Below are positions 5,732 through 13,842 of a DNA stretch of 13,917 nt, one piece after another (the first letter of the stretch is position 1; the number at the start of each line of letters is the position of its first letter). The notes under the pieces were generated by a model that saw only the letters and a list, made by a program, of their open reading frames with translations, had not been told where the DNA came from and did not search any database. The DNA comes from Sphingomonadales bacterium (lineage in GTDB: Bacteria; Pseudomonadota; Alphaproteobacteria; Sphingomonadales; Sphingomonadaceae). A program made the translations under genes and the position numbers. Location of the stretch: positions 1 through 13,917 of the forward strand of contig JAGWUU010000051.1 in NCBI GenBank assembly GCA_028868335.1, read 5' to 3'.

Positions 5732-6532
5732 ATGCGCCGACAGATCACAGGATTTTCCAATCCCACCGTAAAGGCGCTACGCGCGCTTCGCGAGAAGAAG
5801 CATCGCAAGGCCTCAGGCAAGTTCCTTGCCGAGGGTCTGCGCCTGCTGACCGACGCGCGTGAAAGCGGAAAGTTGCCCGAGGTGCTGGTAATGGCCAGCG
5901 GGCGCGACCCGCACCCCTTGCTCGGCGCGCTGGAGACAGACGTTCTCGCCGCAGGGGGCGAAGTGATCGAAACCAGCGAGGATGTCCTCGCCAAGATCAC
6001 CGGGAAGGACAATCCGCAAGCCATCGCCGGTGTGTTCGCGGAGTTCGACACGGCGCTTTCGGCAGTGAACCGGAACTGCGCGCCGATTTGGCTGGTGGCA
6101 CAGGCGCTGCGTGATCCGGGCAATCTTGGCACGATGCTTCGAACCGGCGATGCGGTTGGCGCAGGCGGATTGATCCTGATTGACGACTGCGCCGATCCCT
6201 TTTCGGTCGAGGCCGTGCGCGCCTCCATGGGGGCCGTGTTCACCCAGCAAGTGGTGCAGGCGCGATGGGACGAATTCCTGCCGTGGCTGCGCTCCGGCGA
6301 GGGACAGCTTGTCGCCGCGAGCCTGCGCGATGCAGTAGATTATCGCGGCGCGCCTTACTCCGCGCCGTGCTTTCTCATGGTCGGCAACGAAAGCCGTGGC
6401 TTGCCCGAAGCCTACGAAGCCGAATGCGATCTGCGCGTCACCATGCCGATGAAGGGCCGCGCCGACAGTCTCAACGCCGCCGTTGCGGCCGCGGTACTCG
6501 CCTACGAGGTTCTGGCAACGCTGGGCGGTTGA
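5732..6532 (+). CDS. TrmH/SpoU-family RNA 2'-O-methyltransferase
   Basis: A 266-residue SPOUT-class enzyme that uses S-adenosylmethionine to methylate ribose in rRNA or tRNA. Residues 1-115 form a substrate-binding domain typical of TsnR/RlmB-like members (KASGKFLAEGLRLL, KITGKDNPQAIAG). The catalytic knot shows motif 1 RDPGNLGTMLRT (N131, R137), motif 2 VGNESRGLP (217-225) and motif 3 MPMKGRADSLNAAVAAAV (from 238). The exact target nucleotide cannot be read from the sequence, so no gene symbol is given. The ATG at 5732 is preferred to an in-frame start at 5684, since GGAG lies five bases before it and the family's N-terminus begins there. It appears to be transcribed on its own: 115 nt separate it from HPr, and the next gene converges on it. 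Confidence 0.9.
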   Translation: MRRQITGFSNPTVKALRALREKKHRKASGKFLAEGLRLLTDARESGKLPEVLVMASGRDPHPLLGALETDVLAAGGEVIETSEDVLAKITGKDNPQAIAGVFAEFDTALSAVNRNCAPIWLVAQALRDPGNLGTMLRTGDAVGAGGLILIDDCADPFSVEAVRASMGAVFTQQVVQARWDEFLPWLRSGEGQLVAASLRDAVDYRGAPYSAPCFLMVGNESRGLPEAYEAECDLRVTMPMKGRADSLNAAVAAAVLAYEVLATLGG

Positions 6533-6552
6533 CGCCCAAAGCATTCATCATC

Positions 6553-6588
6553 GCCAGCCCGGTCAAGCACTCCTGTATTCCGGGTGGC
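6553..6588. repeat. Degenerate palindrome between convergent genes
   Basis: GCCAGCCCGG (6553-6562) pairs with CCGGGTGGC (6580-6588) apart from one bulged G, around a 17-nt loop. The following bases, with a CAGGATTGTTTCGCCGCGCTGACGA core, look like a decayed version of palindromic intergenic repeats seen in many alphaproteobacterial genomes. It lies between the converging ends of the methyltransferase gene and rmuC. It may act as a bidirectional transcription end, but there is no T-run. Confidence 0.3.
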
Positions 6589-6642
6589 GCTCAGGATTGT
6601 TTCGCCGCGCTGACGATGAAGGCGACGGGTCCAATACCGCGC

Positions 6643-8064
6643 CTACTCAGCCGCCTCATCATTGGCTGGATCGTCGGTCGGCAACGCTGCGGTTTCGCCA
6701 TGGCGCGGAGCGCTTTCCACCAAGGGTACTTCTTCGGCGTCCTTCTTGCCAATCTCGATCCCCTTGTCACGCAGCCGCTTGGCGCTGGTCATGACGTTGC
6801 GTTCGAAGCTGCCGACGAATTTGTTGTAGTTGTTCACCGCGCTTTCGAGACCGCCGCCAACGCGCTTCAGGTGTTCCGCCGCAGTCTGAATGCGATCGTA
6901 GATTTCCGATCCGATTCGGCCGATCTCGCGCGCTTCCGCAGCGAGCGCATCTTGCCTCCACACCATCGCCACGGTCCGCGCGATCGCAACCAGGTTCGTT
7001 GGAGTCGCAAGCAATACCTTGTTATAAAATGCAAAATCCCACAATTCCGGATCGTGTTCCAGTGCCGCAGCAACAAAATGCTCACCGGGAACGAACATCA
7101 CCACATAGTCAGGTGCCTCATCGAACTGGCTCTGATAGCTCTTCGCGCCGAGCGTCTGGACGTGTCCCCGCATCGAGCGGGCATGGAGATCGAGATGACG
7201 CTTGCGCTCTCCCTCGTCACTGGCCTCGAAGGCGGCCTGGTAGGCGTTGAGCGAAACCTTCGCGTCGATCACCAGCTTCTTCTGCCCCGGCACATGGACC
7301 ACGGCATCGGGACGCAGCCTCCCCTCTTCGGTGTCGAGCGAATGTTCCAGATCGAAGTCGGTGTGTTCGGAAAGCCCGCACTGCTCCAACACGTTCTGCA
7401 AGGCCCGTTCGCCCCAGCGCCCGCGCGCCTTGGGAGCATTGGTCAGCGAATTGCCCAGCCGCGCCGCCTCTGCTCGCACCGCCTCCTGCCCATCGCGCAT
7501 CGACTGGATCAACCCGGTCAGTTGCCCGAACGCGTCGACTCGCTGCTTTTCCAACCCCTGGACCTGGTCCTCATAGCTTTTGAGCCGCTGATCGACCGGA
7601 ACGAGCAGCGCCTTGATCTGTTCGGCGCTTTTCTGTTCGGACACCGCAAACCGCTCCTGCGCGCGAGCCATGAAGACCTCCTGAGCGCGTTCGAGTACCT
7701 TGGCCCCGGCGTTCTCGAATTCCTTCTTCAGCCCATCCTGCGCTTCCAGCAGCAGGCGTTTTTGTTCATCGAAGTGCGCGGCGTTGGCCTTCAGAGTGGC
7801 AAGCTCCGCGCCCTGGCCTTCGCTGCGCTGGCGCACCACGGCCAGTTCCTCCGCCAGACCGTCCGCTCGCTCAGCCCGTTCGCTGGCAGCGGCAAGATCG
7901 CGAATCGCGGCCTTGAAGCGGGCGTCATTCTCCCGCGCCTCCCCCTCGTTAGCCGACAACCGCGCGCGCAGGTCAGCCAGCGGGCGAGAACCGGCGAACC
8001 AGCCAGCAGCCGCACCCACCACAAGGGCGACAAATATCAGAACAAGGGCAAGCATCGATTCCAT
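6643..8064 (-). CDS. rmuC: RmuC-family protein (predicted recombination-limiting nuclease)
   Basis: A 473-residue membrane-anchored protein. In E. coli loss of RmuC raises inversion between short inverted repeats, and the domain belongs to the restriction-endonuclease-like fold; its biochemical action is not well defined. Seen here: an N-terminal hydrophobic helix at about 4-24, a long coiled-coil stretch rich in Glu, Ala, Arg and Gln at about 30-200, then the RmuC domain with GRWGERALQNVLE (215-227), RPDAVVHVPG (251-260), VIDAKV (265-270, catalytic-type D and K) and YVVMFVPGEHF (320-330). The C-terminal 30 residues are acidic and probably disordered. It lies 78 nt downstream of def on the same strand and is probably the last gene of recR-def-rmuC. 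A second in-frame ATG three codons in is an equally possible start. Confidence 0.93.
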   Translation of the reverse strand: MESMLALVLIFVALVVGAAAGWFAGSRPLADLRARLSANEGEARENDARFKAAIRDLAAASERAERADGLAEELAVVRQRSEGQGAELATLKANAAHFDEQKRLLLEAQDGLKKEFENAGAKVLERAQEVFMARAQERFAVSEQKSAEQIKALLVPVDQRLKSYEDQVQGLEKQRVDAFGQLTGLIQSMRDGQEAVRAEAARLGNSLTNAPKARGRWGERALQNVLEQCGLSEHTDFDLEHSLDTEEGRLRPDAVVHVPGQKKLVIDAKVSLNAYQAAFEASDEGERKRHLDLHARSMRGHVQTLGAKSYQSQFDEAPDYVVMFVPGEHFVAAALEHDPELWDFAFYNKVLLATPTNLVAIARTVAMVWRQDALAAEAREIGRIGSEIYDRIQTAAEHLKRVGGGLESAVNNYNKFVGSFERNVMTSAKRLRDKGIEIGKKDAEEVPLVESAPRHGETAALPTDDPANDEAAE

Positions 8065-8142
8065 ACCGTCAGGCTAACCGGAACGGAGCAAGAACGCCAG
8101 ACACTTTCCCGACTTTTCCGCTCCAAAACGGAGCCGGTCGGA

Positions 8143-8709
8143 TCACGCCGCCTTGCGCAGCTTTTCCAGCTTCTTCAGCGCCATGTTCCGCTTCAGGCGG
8201 GAGAGGTGATCGATGAACAGAATCCCCTCAAGGTGGTCCATCTCATGCTGGAGGCACGTGGCGAGCAGGCCCTCGATCTGTTCTTCGTGCGCCTTGCCGT
8301 CGATGTCCTGCCAGCGCGCGCGGATGCGGGCCGGCCGCTCTACCTCGGCATAGATGTCCGGAACCGAAAGGCAGCCCTCGGAGTAGATCGAATGTTCTTC
8401 CGAGGGATCGAGAATCTCGGGGTTGATGAACACCCGCGGTTCCTTCCTGGTCGGCTGATGGTGATGGTGATGGCCATCGTGATTGCAGGCGACCGGCTCG
8501 GCATCCTCATCTTCGGGCTGAAGGTCGATCACCAGTACCCGTAGCGGCACACCCACCTGGATCGCCGCAAGCCCGATGCCGGGTGCCTCGTACATCGTTT
8601 CGAACATGTCATCGACGAGCGTGCGCAAGCTCGCGTCGAACTCGGTGACGGGGGCGGAAACCTGCTTGAGCAGCGGGTCGGGAACTTCGATGATTTCGCG
8701 AATGGCCAT
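8143..8709 (-). CDS. def: Peptide deformylase with histidine-rich insert
   Basis: A 188-residue cytosolic metalloenzyme that removes the N-formyl group from nascent proteins. All three motifs are intact: GIGLAAIQVG (44-53), EGCLSVPD (111-118, metal-ligand C113), and HEMDH (155-159, metal ligands H155 and H159, catalytic E156). Between the second strand and FINPEI lies an insert of about 25 residues, acidic then His-rich (PEDEDAEPVA, then CNHDGHHHHHQP at 75-86), that E. coli Def lacks. The metal-binding look of this loop is striking, but no function is known to me. The C-terminus KKLEKLRKAA is a basic helix. No Shine-Dalgarno is evident; recR ends 45 nt upstream on the same strand. fmt, which adds the formyl group, lies nearby on the opposite strand. 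Confidence 0.96.
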   Translation of the reverse strand: MAIREIIEVPDPLLKQVSAPVTEFDASLRTLVDDMFETMYEAPGIGLAAIQVGVPLRVLVIDLQPEDEDAEPVACNHDGHHHHHQPTRKEPRVFINPEILDPSEEHSIYSEGCLSVPDIYAEVERPARIRARWQDIDGKAHEEQIEGLLATCLQHEMDHLEGILFIDHLSRLKRNMALKKLEKLRKAA

Positions 8710-8754
8710 GCGGCGCAGATAGGTTCTGTTGCGGGTTTGGGCAAGGGTGGTGCG

Positions 8755-9351
8755 TTACCCTATCGGCCTTCGTGCCCGCAGTGCCTGGGCGAGCGTCCCT
8801 TCGTCGAGATAGTCAAGCTCTCCCCCCACCGGCAGACCATGGGCGAGTTGGGTGATCCGCACCGGAAGTCCCTCCAGCCGCTCGGCGATGTAGTGCGCCG
8901 TGGTCTGGCCCTCCAGTGTGGCGTTCATGGCGAGGACGACTTCATCAATGCCGCCGGTAGCGACCCGATCGATCAACGCCGCGATCGTCAGGTCCTCGGG
9001 CCGCACGCCCTCCAGCGCGGAGAGCCGACCGCCGAGCACATGGTAACGCCCGGTGAACAGCCGCGCCCGATCCAGCGCCCACAGGTCGGCCACGTCCTCC
9101 ACCACGCACAGCGAGCGCTGGTCACGCCGCGGATCCGCGCAGATACCGCAGGGATTCCCGGTATCGACGTTGCCGCATGTCCGGCATTCCACCAGCCGCT
9201 CGCGCACCGCATCGAGCGCCTCCAGCAGCCCTACCAGCGACGTCTCGCGCCGCTTGATCAGCCACAGCACCGCGCGCCGCGCCGAACGGGGGCCAAGCCC
9301 CGGCAGGCGCGACAGGGCCTGGGTAAGCGCTTCGATCTCTTGCGATGCCAT
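8755..9351 (-). CDS. recR: Recombination mediator RecR
   Basis: A 198-residue DNA-binding protein that works with RecO (and RecF) to load RecA onto SSB-coated single-stranded DNA at gaps. Domains in order: helix-hairpin-helix LPGLGPRSARRAVLWL (16-31), a C4 zinc finger with C56, C59, C68 and C71, a TOPRIM domain beginning CVVEDVADLWALDR and containing GRYHVLGGRLSALEG, and the C-terminal VRITQLAHGLPVGGELDYLDEGTLAQAL motif in two parts. The ATG at 9351 is chosen because MASQEIEALTQAL matches the usual family beginning; an in-frame upstream ATG at 9408 would run into fmt. The start is 40 nt from the divergent fmt start, and no Shine-Dalgarno is visible. It probably leads a recR-def-rmuC transcript. 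Confidence 0.95.
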   Translation of the reverse strand: MASQEIEALTQALSRLPGLGPRSARRAVLWLIKRRETSLVGLLEALDAVRERLVECRTCGNVDTGNPCGICADPRRDQRSLCVVEDVADLWALDRARLFTGRYHVLGGRLSALEGVRPEDLTIAALIDRVATGGIDEVVLAMNATLEGQTTAHYIAERLEGLPVRITQLAHGLPVGGELDYLDEGTLAQALRARRPIG

Positions 9352-9391
9352 GGACGGACAGATAGGGCGCGCTTTCAGGAAAGGCAAAGCC

Positions 9392-10297
9392 GTGCGCGTC
9401 ATCTTCATGGGAACCCCCGATTTTGCCGTTCCGGCGCTGGAGGCGCTGGTCGAGGCGGGGCACGAGGTGGTGGCCGCCTACAGCCAGCCGCCGCGTCCGG
9501 CGGGTCGCGGCAAGCAGTTGATGCCCTCCCCCGTCCAGCGCAAGGCCGAGGAACTGGGCATTGCGGTACGCACCCCGCTGACCCTGCGCGATCTGGAAGC
9601 CCAGGCCGATTTCGCGGCGCTGGAGGCGGACGTTGCCGTGGTCGCGGCTTATGGCCTGATCCTGCCACGGGCCGTGCTGGACGCGCCAAGGCACGGCTGC
9701 CTCAACGTCCATGCCAGCCTCCTGCCGCGCTGGCGTGGAGCGGCGCCGGTGCAACGGGCGATCCTCGCCGGGGATTCCGTCACCGGCGTCACGATAATGC
9801 AGATGGAGGCCGGCCTCGATACCGGGCCGATGCTTGCCGTGGCCCGCACCCCGGTCGAGCACAAGACCGCTGGCGAACTCACCGCCGAGCTGGCCGAGAT
9901 CGGCGCACGCCTGATGGTCGAGGTACTGGCCGGCTTGCCCGCGCACCACCCCAACCCGCAGCCCGAACTGGGCGCGACCTATGCGAAGAAGGTCGACAAG
10001 GCCGAAAGCCGGATCGACTTCACCCATGATGCCGAACAGGTCGAACGCCAGGTTCGCGCCTTTGCGCCAGCGCCGGGGGCGTGGTTCGAACTGGACGGCG
10101 AACGCTACCGCGTCCTCAAGGCCGAGGTGGTCAATCGCGAAGGCGCAGCGGGGACGACGCTTGACGATGGGCTGACCATAGCCTGTGCCTTTGGCGCGAT
10201 CCGGCCGACGCTGATCCAGCGCGCCGGGCGTCCGGTAATGGGAGTGAGCGAATTGCTGCGCGGGCGGACGGTTCCGGCTGGGACGAGGCTGGGCTGA
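9392..10297 (+). CDS. fmt: Methionyl-tRNA formyltransferase
   Basis: A 301-residue cytosolic enzyme that transfers a formyl group from 10-formyltetrahydrofolate to Met-tRNA(fMet). The N-terminal hydrolase fold begins VRVIFMGTPDFAVPAL. The catalytic residues N105 and H107 lie in CLNVHASLLPRWRGAAP and D143 in GLDTGPML, matching the E. coli N106/H108/D144 triad. The C-terminal tRNA-binding domain starts around 205 (YAKKVDKAESRIDF, VRAFAPAPGAWFEL). The protein is slightly shorter than E. coli Fmt (315). The start is GTG at 9392, supported by the motif position and an AAGG seven bases upstream; a longer in-frame opening reaches back across recR and is not coding. truA follows on the same strand after 124 nt. 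Confidence 0.96.
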   Translation: MRVIFMGTPDFAVPALEALVEAGHEVVAAYSQPPRPAGRGKQLMPSPVQRKAEELGIAVRTPLTLRDLEAQADFAALEADVAVVAAYGLILPRAVLDAPRHGCLNVHASLLPRWRGAAPVQRAILAGDSVTGVTIMQMEAGLDTGPMLAVARTPVEHKTAGELTAELAEIGARLMVEVLAGLPAHHPNPQPELGATYAKKVDKAESRIDFTHDAEQVERQVRAFAPAPGAWFELDGERYRVLKAEVVNREGAAGTTLDDGLTIACAFGAIRPTLIQRAGRPVMGVSELLRGRTVPAGTRLG

Positions 10298-10421
10298 TGG
10301 CGAGACGTGGGCTTCGACGTGCGCGGCATGTGCCGGAATTGCACTGCAACCCAGGCAATCCTTGTCCCACGTTTCCGCGCCCGCACGGGCCGAGCCGGTC
10401 CAAACCCGCACTCCAGCCGCA

Positions 10422-11168
10422 ATGACACGCTTCGCCCTCACCCTCGAATTCGACGGCACTCCGTTCATGGGCCTCCAGCGTCAGGCCCACGGACCAAGTG
10501 TTCAGCAAACCGTCGAAGAAGCAGTCGAGCGGGTGACTGGAGAGACGGTCACGCTTCACGCCGCCGGACGGACAGACGCCGGGGTTCATGCCCTTGCCAT
10601 GCGTGTCCATGTCGACGTGGCAAAGGACATCGACGCTTTCCGGCTGATGGAAGCGCTCAATTATCATCTTCGTCCAGCCCCGGTCGCCGTGCTGGCCTGC
10701 GAGACGAAGCCTGACGATTGGCACGCCCGCTTTTCGTGCATCGGCCGCTCTTACCTCTACCGCATCGCCAACCGCCGTGCGCCGCTCACGCTGGACCTCA
10801 ACCGCGCCTGGCAAGTGCCCCAGCCGCTCGATCACGCTGCGATGCACCGCGCCGCGCAGGCGCTGGTCGGGCGGCACGATTTCACCACTTTCCGCTCGGC
10901 CCATTGCCAGGCGAAGGATCCGGTCAAGACGCTGGACCTGCTCGATGTTGAGCGCGTGGGCGAGGAAGTGCGCGTCCACGCTGCCGCGCGTTCCTTCCTC
11001 CACCACCAGGTCCGCTCGATGGTCGGCTGCCTTGCGCTGGTCGGCATGGGGCGGTGGCGAGAGGAACAGGTGGGCCAGGCACTGGAGGCGTGCAACCGGC
11101 AGATGCTCGGCCTCAATGCGCCAAGCGAGGGGCTTTATTTCGTTCAGGCGCTTTACCCGGACGATTGA
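10422..11168 (+). CDS. truA: tRNA pseudouridine(38-40) synthase TruA
   Basis: A 248-residue enzyme that isomerises uridines 38-40 of the tRNA anticodon arm to pseudouridine. The catalytic aspartate is D52 in AAGRTDAGVHA. Other hallmarks are YHLRP, ARFSCIGRSYLYRI, GRHDFTTFRSAHC and the C-terminal SFLHHQVRSMVGCL. The early motif reads FMGLQRQ, where many TruA proteins have a tryptophan in place of the leucine (GWQ). The ATG at 10422 fits the usual start (MTRFALTLEFDG); an in-frame TTG 20 codons earlier would add a tail without similarity. No Shine-Dalgarno is apparent. It likely shares a transcript with fmt. The 124-nt gap between them shows only a distant 7-bp inverted repeat. Confidence 0.95.
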   Translation: MTRFALTLEFDGTPFMGLQRQAHGPSVQQTVEEAVERVTGETVTLHAAGRTDAGVHALAMRVHVDVAKDIDAFRLMEALNYHLRPAPVAVLACETKPDDWHARFSCIGRSYLYRIANRRAPLTLDLNRAWQVPQPLDHAAMHRAAQALVGRHDFTTFRSAHCQAKDPVKTLDLLDVERVGEEVRVHAAARSFLHHQVRSMVGCLALVGMGRWREEQVGQALEACNRQMLGLNAPSEGLYFVQALYPDD

Positions 11169-11225
11169 ACGATTAGGTTGCATTGCGAAACAGAATTTGG
11201 CCAAGACAGATTCGGGAGAACGACC

Positions 11226-12326
11226 ATGGCATTCACCGGCAAGCAACTCACCACCCAGCTTGACGCCGACGGCACCCTGACGGTTCAGCTCAACGACAAG
11301 ACCTGGGATGCGCCGCGCGAAGGACAGGTGCTGATCCGCATGGAGGCTGCGCCGATCAATCCGTCCGATCTTGCGCTGCTGTTCGCTTCGGCCGACACCG
11401 ACGGAGCCAGCTATTCGCCGGGTAAGGTCGTGGCGAAAATGCCCGACGCTGCGACCCGCTTCATGAAGGCGCGCCACGGCCAGGCCCTGCCCGCGGGGAA
11501 CGAGGGCGCGGGCGTTGTCGTTGCCGCGGGAGCCGGGGCGGAAGCCCTGCTCGGCAAGCGCGTCGGCTGTGTTCCCGGCACGGCCTTTGGTGACTATGCC
11601 CATGCCGAGGCGGCACAGTGCATGCCCGTGCCCGAGGGGATCAGCAGCGAGCAGGCCGCCTCCTGCGTGGTCAACCCGATGACCTCGCTGGGCTTTGTCG
11701 AAACGATGCGAATGGATGGCTTCACCGGAATCGTCCACGCCGCCGCGGCGTCAAATCTTGGCCAGATGCTCGTGCGTATCTGCCAGCAGGACGGCGTGCC
11801 GCTGGTCAATATCGTGCGCAGCGCCGATCAGGTAGCTCTCCTGAAAGGCATGGGCGCGACCCATGTGCTCAATTCGGCCGATGCGGATTTCATGCCGCAA
11901 TTGATCGAGGCGATCGTCGAGACCAAGGCCATGCTGGGTTTCGATCCGATCGGCGGTGGCACAATGGCGAGCCAGATCCTGACCGCGATGGAAGCAGCCG
12001 CCAGCCGGGGCGCGGCCTATTCACGTTATGGCTCGAATGAGCGCAAGAAGGTCTATATCTACGGCGGGTTGGACATTGGCCCGACGATTCTCAACCGTGC
12101 GTTCGGGCTGACCTGGGAACTGGCTGGCTGGCTGCTGTTTCCGTTCATGATGCGCGCCGGTGCCGAAGTGACCGGCCGGATGCGCGCGCGGGTGATCAAC
12201 GAGCTGACCACGACCTTCGCCAGCCACTACAAGGCGCGCGTCAATCTGGAGCAGATGCTGACCAAGGCTGCGATCAGCGAATATAATGCACGGAGGACCG
12301 GCGAGAAGTATCTCGTGGTGCCCTGA
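11226..12326 (+). CDS. Medium-chain dehydrogenase/reductase, zinc-independent type
   Basis: A 366-residue oxidoreductase of the quinone-reductase/enoyl-reductase side of the medium-chain dehydrogenase superfamily. The N-terminal GroES-like domain shows EGQVLIRMEAAPINPSDL and LPAGNEGAGVVVAAG (family glycine motif). The nucleotide-binding domain begins near 170 with GIVHAAAASNLGQML, the AAAS-N-LG form replacing the usual GxGxxG, as in other zinc-independent members. The cysteines and histidines of the structural and catalytic zinc sites of alcohol dehydrogenases are not evident. NADPH is the likely cofactor; the substrate is unknown. The ATG at 11226 has GGAG seven bases upstream, which decides against an in-frame start at 11178. 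It begins 57 nt after truA and may be co-transcribed or separate. Confidence 0.85.
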   Translation: MAFTGKQLTTQLDADGTLTVQLNDKTWDAPREGQVLIRMEAAPINPSDLALLFASADTDGASYSPGKVVAKMPDAATRFMKARHGQALPAGNEGAGVVVAAGAGAEALLGKRVGCVPGTAFGDYAHAEAAQCMPVPEGISSEQAASCVVNPMTSLGFVETMRMDGFTGIVHAAAASNLGQMLVRICQQDGVPLVNIVRSADQVALLKGMGATHVLNSADADFMPQLIEAIVETKAMLGFDPIGGGTMASQILTAMEAAASRGAAYSRYGSNERKKVYIYGGLDIGPTILNRAFGLTWELAGWLLFPFMMRAGAEVTGRMRARVINELTTTFASHYKARVNLEQMLTKAAISEYNARRTGEKYLVVP

Positions 12327-12358
12327 GCACGTCTCCGGTCGCGTTAGAAGCAGTTCAG

Positions 12359-12385
12359 CGCGACCCTGCTGTCGGGCAGGTCGCG
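12359..12385. terminator. Hairpin between convergent genes, possible terminator
   Basis: CGCGACC-C-TGC (12359-12369) pairs with GCAGGTCGCG (12376-12385), a 10-bp stem with one bulged C and a TGTCGG loop. It lies between the ends of the dehydrogenase gene (+) and dnaN (-). Only a short ATCTTTG follows on the plus strand, so an intrinsic terminator is possible but weak. Confidence 0.4.
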
Positions 12386-12460
12386 GTGGATCTTTGAATT
12401 GCGCCGGATGCGCCCCGACGCGTCATTTGCAAGCTGTAACAGGCTGAATGCCGATACGGT

Positions 12461-13579
12461 TTAAACCCGCATCGGCATCAGCACATAGAGCGCCGGGCTC
12501 TTGTCGTCCTGACGGATCAGGGTTGGCGCCCCTGCGTCCGCAAGGTGCAATTCCACCGTATCGCCCTCGATCTGGCTGAGGATGTCCTTGAGATAGTTGG
12601 CATTGAAGCCGATCTCGAACCCGGCGGCGCTGTAGTCGGCGGGAACTTCTTCCGCCGCGGTGCCGTTGTCGGGCGAGGTGACGGAGAGCGTCACCTTGTC
12701 GTTCTCCAGCGCCATCTTGACCGCGCGGGTCTTTTCGGTGGCGATGGTGGCAACGCGGTCCACCCCTTCCCAGAAACTGCGCGGATCGAGCTTGAGGAGC
12801 TTGTCGTTCCCGGTCGGGATAACCCGCGTATAGTCGGGGAAGGTGCCGTCGATCAGCTTGCTGGTCAGCACCACGCCGTTCTCGCCACCGAGCGTGAAGC
12901 GGATCTTGCTGGCGGAAAGGTCGATCTCGACATTGGTGTCGAGCGCTTCTTCCAAGAGCTTGCGCAATTCGGCGACGCATTTTCTCGGCACGATAACGTC
13001 GGGCATGCCTTCCGCGCCGTCGGGACGTTTGATGGTGAAGCGGGCGAGGCGGTGGCCATCGGTGGCGGCCGCCTTGAATTCCTCGTCGGTGACGTGGAGG
13101 AAAATGCCGTTGAGGTAATAACGGGTTTCCTCTGTCGAGATGGCGAAGCGGGTGCGATCGATCAGTTGCGCCAGCGTTGCGGCCGGAAGTTCGAAGCTGG
13201 TCGGCAGGTCGCCTTCGACGATCACCGGGAAATCATCGCGGGGCAAGGTCGGCAGAGTGAAGCGGCTACGTCCGGCCTTCACCGTCATGCGGTTTTCCGA
13301 AACTTCGAGGCTGACCTGGCTGCCGTCGGGCAGCTTGCGTGCAATGTCGAACAGCAGATGCGCCGAAACCGTCGTCGCGCCCGGAACCTCGACCGAAACC
13401 GCGCTCAGTATTTCGGCCACCTGGAGATCGAGGTCCGTCGCCATCACCCGCAGGGTGCCATCGGCGGCGGCATCGATCAGCACGTTCGAGAGAATCGGGA
13501 TCGTATTGCGCCGTTCGACCACCGACTGGACGTGAGAGAGACACCGCAGCAGCGTCGCGCGTTCGAGTGTGGCCTTCAT
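12461..13579 (-). CDS. dnaN: DNA polymerase III sliding clamp (beta subunit)
   Basis: A 372-residue protein that dimerises into the ring tethering DNA polymerase III and other proteins to DNA. The three-domain clamp layout is visible: MKATLERATLLRCLSHVQSV with VERRNTIPILSNVL opening domain 1, the central FAISTEETRYYLNGIFL and ATDGHRLA in domain 2, and FPDYTRVIP with the closing ALYVLMPMRV in domain 3. Length is close to E. coli (366). The ATG at 13579 is chosen because MKATLERATLL is the typical start; an in-frame ATG at 13642 would add 21 residues unlike the family. GAAG and a more distant AGGGGG lie upstream. dnaA is not next to it within the window, so this is not the classical dnaA-dnaN arrangement. 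No convincing promoter was found in 13580-13690. Confidence 0.97.
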   Translation of the reverse strand: MKATLERATLLRCLSHVQSVVERRNTIPILSNVLIDAAADGTLRVMATDLDLQVAEILSAVSVEVPGATTVSAHLLFDIARKLPDGSQVSLEVSENRMTVKAGRSRFTLPTLPRDDFPVIVEGDLPTSFELPAATLAQLIDRTRFAISTEETRYYLNGIFLHVTDEEFKAAATDGHRLARFTIKRPDGAEGMPDVIVPRKCVAELRKLLEEALDTNVEIDLSASKIRFTLGGENGVVLTSKLIDGTFPDYTRVIPTGNDKLLKLDPRSFWEGVDRVATIATEKTRAVKMALENDKVTLSVTSPDNGTAAEEVPADYSAAGFEIGFNANYLKDILSQIEGDTVELHLADAGAPTLIRQDDKSPALYVLMPMRV

Positions 13580-13694
13580 GGTCGCTTCATGTCCCCCTTC
13601 GCCATCCGGACACGCGCCGGAGTCGCGGAAATCGGACTGCATTCCTTAACGTGGAGGGCGATTGCGGCAAGCGTGAAGTGCGGGGGATTGGGGA

Positions 13695-13842
13695 TAAAAT
13701 CCTCCCCGGAACGGGGAGGCGGCAGTCGCGAAGCAACTGACGGAGGGGGTTGGCCGCCTTGCGCAACACCCAAGGCTCACGCCGGGACGAGAGTCCCCTC
13801 CACCATGCTTCGCATGGTCGCCCTCCCCGTTCCAGGGAGGAT
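13695..13842. repeat. Composite inverted palindromic repeat (paired REP-like or MITE-like)
   Basis: Two related units face each other. The left end AAATCCTCCCCGGAACGGGG (13697-13716, continuing AGG) matches the reverse complement of the right end (about 13821-13843) over 23 bases with one mismatch. Each unit has two hairpins. On the left: CCTCCCCG-GAA-CGGGGAGG (13701-13719) and CAGT/ACTG (13723-13739). On the right: CCATGC-TTC-GCATGG (13803-13817) and CCTCCC/GGGAGG (13822-13840). About 60 bases of unpaired core separate the units. No transposase is encoded. Similar GGGGAGG-type palindromes are, from general knowledge, abundant between genes in Sphingomonadales. It lies between fabG and dnaN and touches the fabG stop. 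Confidence 0.75.

Noticed and set aside
8125..8142. Small GCTCC/GGAGC hairpin between def and rmuC as a terminator
   Set aside because: The stem is short and no T-run follows in the direction of transcription (minus strand), so termination is unlikely.
6265..8544. A 759-codon plus-strand open frame, the longest in the window
   Set aside because: It lies opposite rmuC and def, both of which have intact family motifs. The product shows no recognisable domain; long antisense frames are common in GC-rich genomes.
10305..10372. ACGTGGG/CCCACGT inverted repeat in the fmt-truA gap
   Set aside because: Seven bases separated by more than 50 is weak; no T-run or promoter-like context.
10131..11738. 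A 535-codon minus-strand open frame
   Set aside because: It runs antisense across fmt, truA and the dehydrogenase gene, all with clear motifs; no domain was recognised.
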